From Methanobacteriota archaeon (GTDB lineage: Archaea; Thermoplasmatota; Poseidoniia; Poseidoniales; Thalassarchaeaceae), in contig PBMR01000017.1 in assembly GCA_002722735.1 (NCBI GenBank), positions 1-64,000 of the forward strand: DNA of 64,000 nucleotides. Reading direction: 5' to 3'. A model generated the notes under the pieces. The model did not search any database. It was given only the letters and a program-made list of their open reading frames with translations, and was not told the origin of the DNA. A program made the translations under genes and the position numbers. Shown here in pieces: positions 60,257 to 64,000 of this stretch; position 1 is the first letter of the stretch, and each line of letters opens with the position of its first letter.

Positions 60257-60727
60257 TCACTGGGCGGTTATTCTGTAGTCCACCCTTGCCCTGTCGTTAT
60301 CGTCGCTAGTCAGCAGCCCTCCCTGATCTGGGGGCTGGGCCTCGCCGCAGTCCGTGTTGTCAATCACGGTTACATAGGTGCCTGAGTCAACGGTCGCCTC
60401 CAGATTGGCTGCCGCAGTGTTCGGATCACTCAGGTCGGCTAGGTAGACGAAGCTCTCCTGCTCACCCTCAGCGCATTGCTTGTACTTCTCATAGTTGACC
60501 TCGGTCATAGTGTAGAGGTCCACGTTGGGACCCTCCTGCTTCTCGAAGGCGATCCTGATGGTCGCAACAGAGTCGATGGTCCAAGTCAGCTTGATGTGCT
60601 CGTCCTCGTTGACGAAGGTATTGTCGTCGAACAGCTCCTGCTCGGGGTTTACGGTGTCACCGACCCTGTCCATGCAGCCGGGCAGCAGCAGGCAGGCGGA
60701 CAGCAGGAGCGCTGACAATGCCCTCAT
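60257..60727 (-). CDS. Hypothetical lipoprotein
   Basis: MRALSALLLSACLLLPGCMD lipobox. Confidence 0.65.
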   Translation of the reverse strand: MRALSALLLSACLLLPGCMDRVGDTVNPEQELFDDNTFVNEDEHIKLTWTIDSVATIRIAFEKQEGPNVDLYTMTEVNYEKYKQCAEGEQESFVYLADLSDPNTAAANLEATVDSGTYVTVIDNTDCGEAQPPDQGGLLTSDDNDRARVDYRITAQ

Positions 60728-60808
60728 GTCCGCACGTGCGTCCACTGGCTCATCAAGCATTTGCCTGCGTGCTTTGCGTTGAAATAGGGGTGGTGGGTCG
60801 CCCGCTCC

Positions 60809-61231
60809 ATGACAGAGACGCAAACCACATTCATCATGGTCAAGCCCGACGGCGTCGAGCGTGACCTTGCTGACGAGATAATCGGGCGCTTCGAGGGCAT
60901 CGGCCTGCGGATGCTGGGCCGGCGCGACCTGACACCCCCTCTAGAGCTCGCCCAAGCACACTACGCGGTGCACAAGGAGAGGCCATTCTACCCCAATCTG
61001 ATTGATTTCATCACCTCTGGACCCGTTGTGGCCATGGCCTGGCAGGGTGAGGACGCGATAGCGGCCTCCCGCAAGCTGATCGGAGCCACCAACTGGGAGG
61101 ACGCCGAGCCGGGCACTATCCGCGCGGATTACGCCCGCAGCATCGACCACAACGTCATCCACGGCTCAGACGGCGAGGACACAGCGGCATTCGAATTGGG
61201 GCTCTGGTTCCCCGATGGTCTCGAGGACTGA
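60809..61231 (+). CDS. ndk: Nucleoside diphosphate kinase
   Basis: [61 protein letters not shown]. Confidence 0.96.
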   Translation: MTETQTTFIMVKPDGVERDLADEIIGRFEGIGLRMLGRRDLTPPLELAQAHYAVHKERPFYPNLIDFITSGPVVAMAWQGEDAIAASRKLIGATNWEDAEPGTIRADYARSIDHNVIHGSDGEDTAAFELGLWFPDGLED

Positions 61232-61259
61232 AAAGAGTGAGTAACATGAGGTGGGTCAA

Positions 61260-63038
61260 ATGGCAGAACGCAGGCAACCCATTGTCGCCGTGCTAGGTCA
61301 CGTCGACCACGGCAAGACCTCCCTGCTCGACCACGTTCGCTCCCTGGGAGAGCATGGTCGCGCCTCGGTGATGGATCGGGAGGCTGGGGGCATCACCCAG
61401 CACATCGGCGCCACTGAGGTCCCCGCTGACGTCCTCAACGAGCTGTGCTCGCCCCTGCTGGGGGGGAAGGCATTCGACTCGCCCGGCCTTCTCTTCATCG
61501 ACACTCCCGGTCACCATTCCTTCTCCACACTGCGAGCCAGGGGCGGCTCGCTTGCCGACATCGCGATACTGATCGTGGATGTGATGGAGGGGTGCAAGCC
61601 ACAGACGAAGGAGTCGGTTCGCGTCCTCAAGCAGTCCAAGACACCGTTTGTTATCGCTGCCAACAAGGTCGACCGGATACACGGCTGGCACGCAGAGCGG
61701 GGGCGCGCGATGGTCCATGCGATGCGCGACCAGTCGAAGGAGGCGATTGGGCTGGTCGAGCATCGCTACTGGGACCTCGTCGGGCAGTTCGCCGAGGACG
61801 GCTTCAACATAGAGCGCTATGACCGGGTGAAGGACTTCACGAAGGACATCGCCCTAGTCCCGATCTCAGCCAGAGAGGGGGAGGGGGTCCAAGACCTGCT
61901 TGCCGTGGTAATAGGGCTCGCTGAGCGATTCCTCGCTGAGCAGCTCACCGATATCGAAGGCTCGGGAGAGGGCACAGTCCTGGAGATGAAGGAGGAGCGC
62001 GGCCTCGGCAGGACGCTCGATCTGATCCTCCACCGCGGATCAATCCGCAAGGGAGACGAGGTTGTTCTCGTGACCGACCAAGGGGGAGTGAGTACCCACG
62101 TGAAGGGTATGTTCTGCCCGAGGGGCATGAGCGAGATGAGGGATGCTGGCAATCGCTGGGACGACTCCGATGTCGCCTATGCGGCGGCTGGGGTCAAGAT
62201 CAGCGCGCCCTCGCTGGAGGGGGTACTCGTGGGCACCACCCTGCGCGTGGTCAACTCCGACGAGGATAGGGCAGCGGCGATGGCCGTGGCCAATGAGGAG
62301 GCGAACCTCTCCATAGAGCTCGATGAGGAGGGAGTGTGCATCAAGTCGGACACCGTCGGTGGCCTCGAGGCGCTCGCCAAGGAGCTCGGCGGCAAGCAGA
62401 TTCCCATCAGGGAGGCCTCGCTAGGCAAGGTCAGCCGTCGTGATGTGCGAAGCGCTGAGGCTTCCTCAGACCCACTGCACAGAGTCATAATGGCATTCAG
62501 CACAGATATTCTCGCAGAGGCCGAAGCCGAGATCGAAGACTCGGACGCCGGCGTTCGGCACATCGGGTCCGACATCATCTACCGCATCCTCGAGGAACAC
62601 GAGGAATGGGTCCAACAGAGAAGCCTGGAATTGGAGGAGGAGCGACGCGAGAAGGTGGTCTATCCGGGCAGGGTCCTGCTTCTACCCGACCATACGTTCA
62701 GAGTGTCGAAGCCCGCGGTGGTCGGTGTCAGGGTGCTGGCTGGCCGAATCCACATCGGGCAGAGGCTACTGAAGGAGGGCAGGCGATTGGGTCGGATCAA
62801 GTCGATTCGCTCGGGTCAGGAGAGCATGAAGGAGGCGATACAGGGGGCGGAGGTGGCCATTGCGGTAGAAGGCGCCACCGTCGGTAGGCAGTTCGACGAG
62901 GGGGACGTCCTGCTTGTGGACATCCCCGAATCGCATGCAAGGAAGCTGAGGAAGATGGAGATGACGACGGTCGAGCGCGAGGTCTACGAGGACTTGTTGG
63001 CCATACACAGGAAGGAGGATCATTTCTGGGGTCGCTGA
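61260..63038 (+). CDS. infB: Translation initiation factor IF-2 (aIF5B)
   Basis: IVAVLGHVDHGKTSLLDHVR; AGGITQHIGATEVP; DTPGHHSFSTLRARGGSLADIAILIVD. Confidence 0.95.
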   Translation: MAERRQPIVAVLGHVDHGKTSLLDHVRSLGEHGRASVMDREAGGITQHIGATEVPADVLNELCSPLLGGKAFDSPGLLFIDTPGHHSFSTLRARGGSLADIAILIVDVMEGCKPQTKESVRVLKQSKTPFVIAANKVDRIHGWHAERGRAMVHAMRDQSKEAIGLVEHRYWDLVGQFAEDGFNIERYDRVKDFTKDIALVPISAREGEGVQDLLAVVIGLAERFLAEQLTDIEGSGEGTVLEMKEERGLGRTLDLILHRGSIRKGDEVVLVTDQGGVSTHVKGMFCPRGMSEMRDAGNRWDDSDVAYAAAGVKISAPSLEGVLVGTTLRVVNSDEDRAAAMAVANEEANLSIELDEEGVCIKSDTVGGLEALAKELGGKQIPIREASLGKVSRRDVRSAEASSDPLHRVIMAFSTDILAEAEAEIEDSDAGVRHIGSDIIYRILEEHEEWVQQRSLELEEERREKVVYPGRVLLLPDHTFRVSKPAVVGVRVLAGRIHIGQRLLKEGRRLGRIKSIRSGQESMKEAIQGAEVAIAVEGATVGRQFDEGDVLLVDIPESHARKLRKMEMTTVEREVYEDLLAIHRKEDHFWGR

Positions 63039-63118
63039 TAACTGAGACAGGCGATGTTCACAGGTCCCGAACACTCAAGTAGTCACCGAAACGGCCTCGG
63101 GACGTTCGAGGACCATTC

Positions 63119-64000
63119 ATGACAATCGCTCAAGGCGGCACGGCCAGTTCCAAGGATCTCATCAGATCCGTCTCCGGTCACTCGAACAACCTGATGAGCG
63201 AAGTGGCCAAGGTCATCATAGGGAAGCCGGAGAACCTCCGCAAGGTCACCATCGGGATCCTGTCCAACGGGAACATCCTCATCGAAGACAACCCTGGCCT
63301 CGCCAAGACTCTGATGGCCAACACCTTCGCCAGGGCTCTCGGCTGCAAGTTCAAGCGCGTCCAGTTCACCCCCGACCTTCTTCCCGCCGATATCATCGGG
63401 ACCTACATGTACGACCAGAAGACCGGCGAGTTCAGACCCCGTTTCGGGCCCCTGTTCACCAACGTCCTACTGGCTGATGAGATCAACCGGGCACCGCCCA
63501 AGACCCAAGCCGCCCTTCTGGAGGCCATGGAGGAGAAGCAGGTCACTATCGAGGGCATCACGCACAAGCTTCCCGCCCCATTCTGCACCATGGCGACCCA
63601 GAACCCGATAGAGCAGGAGGGCACCTACCCGCTTCCAGAGGCACAGATGGACCGGTTCCTGATGAAGATGCACATGGGCTACCCCACTCGCGAGGAGGAG
63701 AAGGCAATCCTTCAGCGCAGGAAGCTGCGAGCCAAGGACGACTACGACGTCGAGCAGATAGTCGGGCCCCGGAAGGTGGTCGCGATGCAGAAGGCGCTCG
63801 AAACCGTTCACGTCGACCCCGCGATAATGTCCTACATCGTCGAGCTGGTGCAGCGCACCCGCGCAGACCCGCGCATCGATGCGGGGGCCTCTCCCAGAGC
63901 CAGCCAGTCCCTGTTCAAGGCGGCTAGGGCCTCGGCGGCGATCGACGCGCGTGACTACGTTATTCCCGACGACGTCAAGGGGGTGTCCCTCGACGTCATC
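63119..64000 (+). CDS. MoxR-family AAA+ ATPase, 3'-truncated by window edge
   Basis: ILIEDNPGLAKTLMANTFARALGCKFKRVQFTPDLLPADIIGTYMYD; LLADEINRAPPKTQAALLEAMEEKQVTIEG; ATQNPIEQEGTYPLPEAQMDRFLMKM. Confidence 0.93.
   Translation, partial: MTIAQGGTASSKDLIRSVSGHSNNLMSEVAKVIIGKPENLRKVTIGILSNGNILIEDNPGLAKTLMANTFARALGCKFKRVQFTPDLLPADIIGTYMYDQKTGEFRPRFGPLFTNVLLADEINRAPPKTQAALLEAMEEKQVTIEGITHKLPAPFCTMATQNPIEQEGTYPLPEAQMDRFLMKMHMGYPTREEEKAILQRRKLRAKDDYDVEQIVGPRKVVAMQKALETVHVDPAIMSYIVELVQRTRADPRIDAGASPRASQSLFKAARASAAIDARDYVIPDDVKGVSLDVI

Noticed and set aside
63119-64000. MoxR plus DUF58/DUF4350 as one contiguous system
   Set aside because: The loci are about 31 kb apart in this window; association is only inference and listed as such.

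Overview
The window looks like a contiguous, densely coded archaeal chromosome segment. Gene content suggests a marine Euryarchaeota lineage of the Marine Group II / Poseidoniales type, but that is inference. Archaeal hallmarks are RadA, Hel308, Cgi121, CDC48, Hjc, MC1, deoxyhypusine synthase, a geranylgeranyl reductase family protein and an L7Ae-S28e-L24e...NDK-IF2 block. These are mixed with bacterial-type or respiratory genes (CtaB, CcmF, SdhABC, UvrB, UbiA/UbiD). I recognise three tRNAs (initiator-type Met-CAU, Gly-CCC, Ile-GAU). I see no rRNA, CRISPR array, transposase or integrase. The most interesting items are: (1) a subtilase whose C-terminal stalk carries four DCDD modules at an exact 282-bp (94-aa) period; (2) a small Hc1 (bacterial histone H1)-like protein in a genome that also encodes MC1; (3) a one-base frameshift splitting a small Asp-rich plus TM ORF immediately downstream of ccmF; (4) an N-terminally missing BASS-transporter-like ORF preceded by a perfect inverted repeat; (5) two opposite-strand genes interrupting the canonical L7Ae-S28e-L24e-NDK-IF2 order; (6) a very AT-rich, palindrome-rich intergenic island near 57.1 kb; and (7) uncharacterised membrane and secreted-protein operons, including a wHTH membrane regulator next to a beta-propeller lipoprotein and a DUF4350/DUF58/polytopic membrane operon. 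I cannot demonstrate a wholly new defence or metabolic system from this sequence alone. All product names come from reading motifs, not from database searches.
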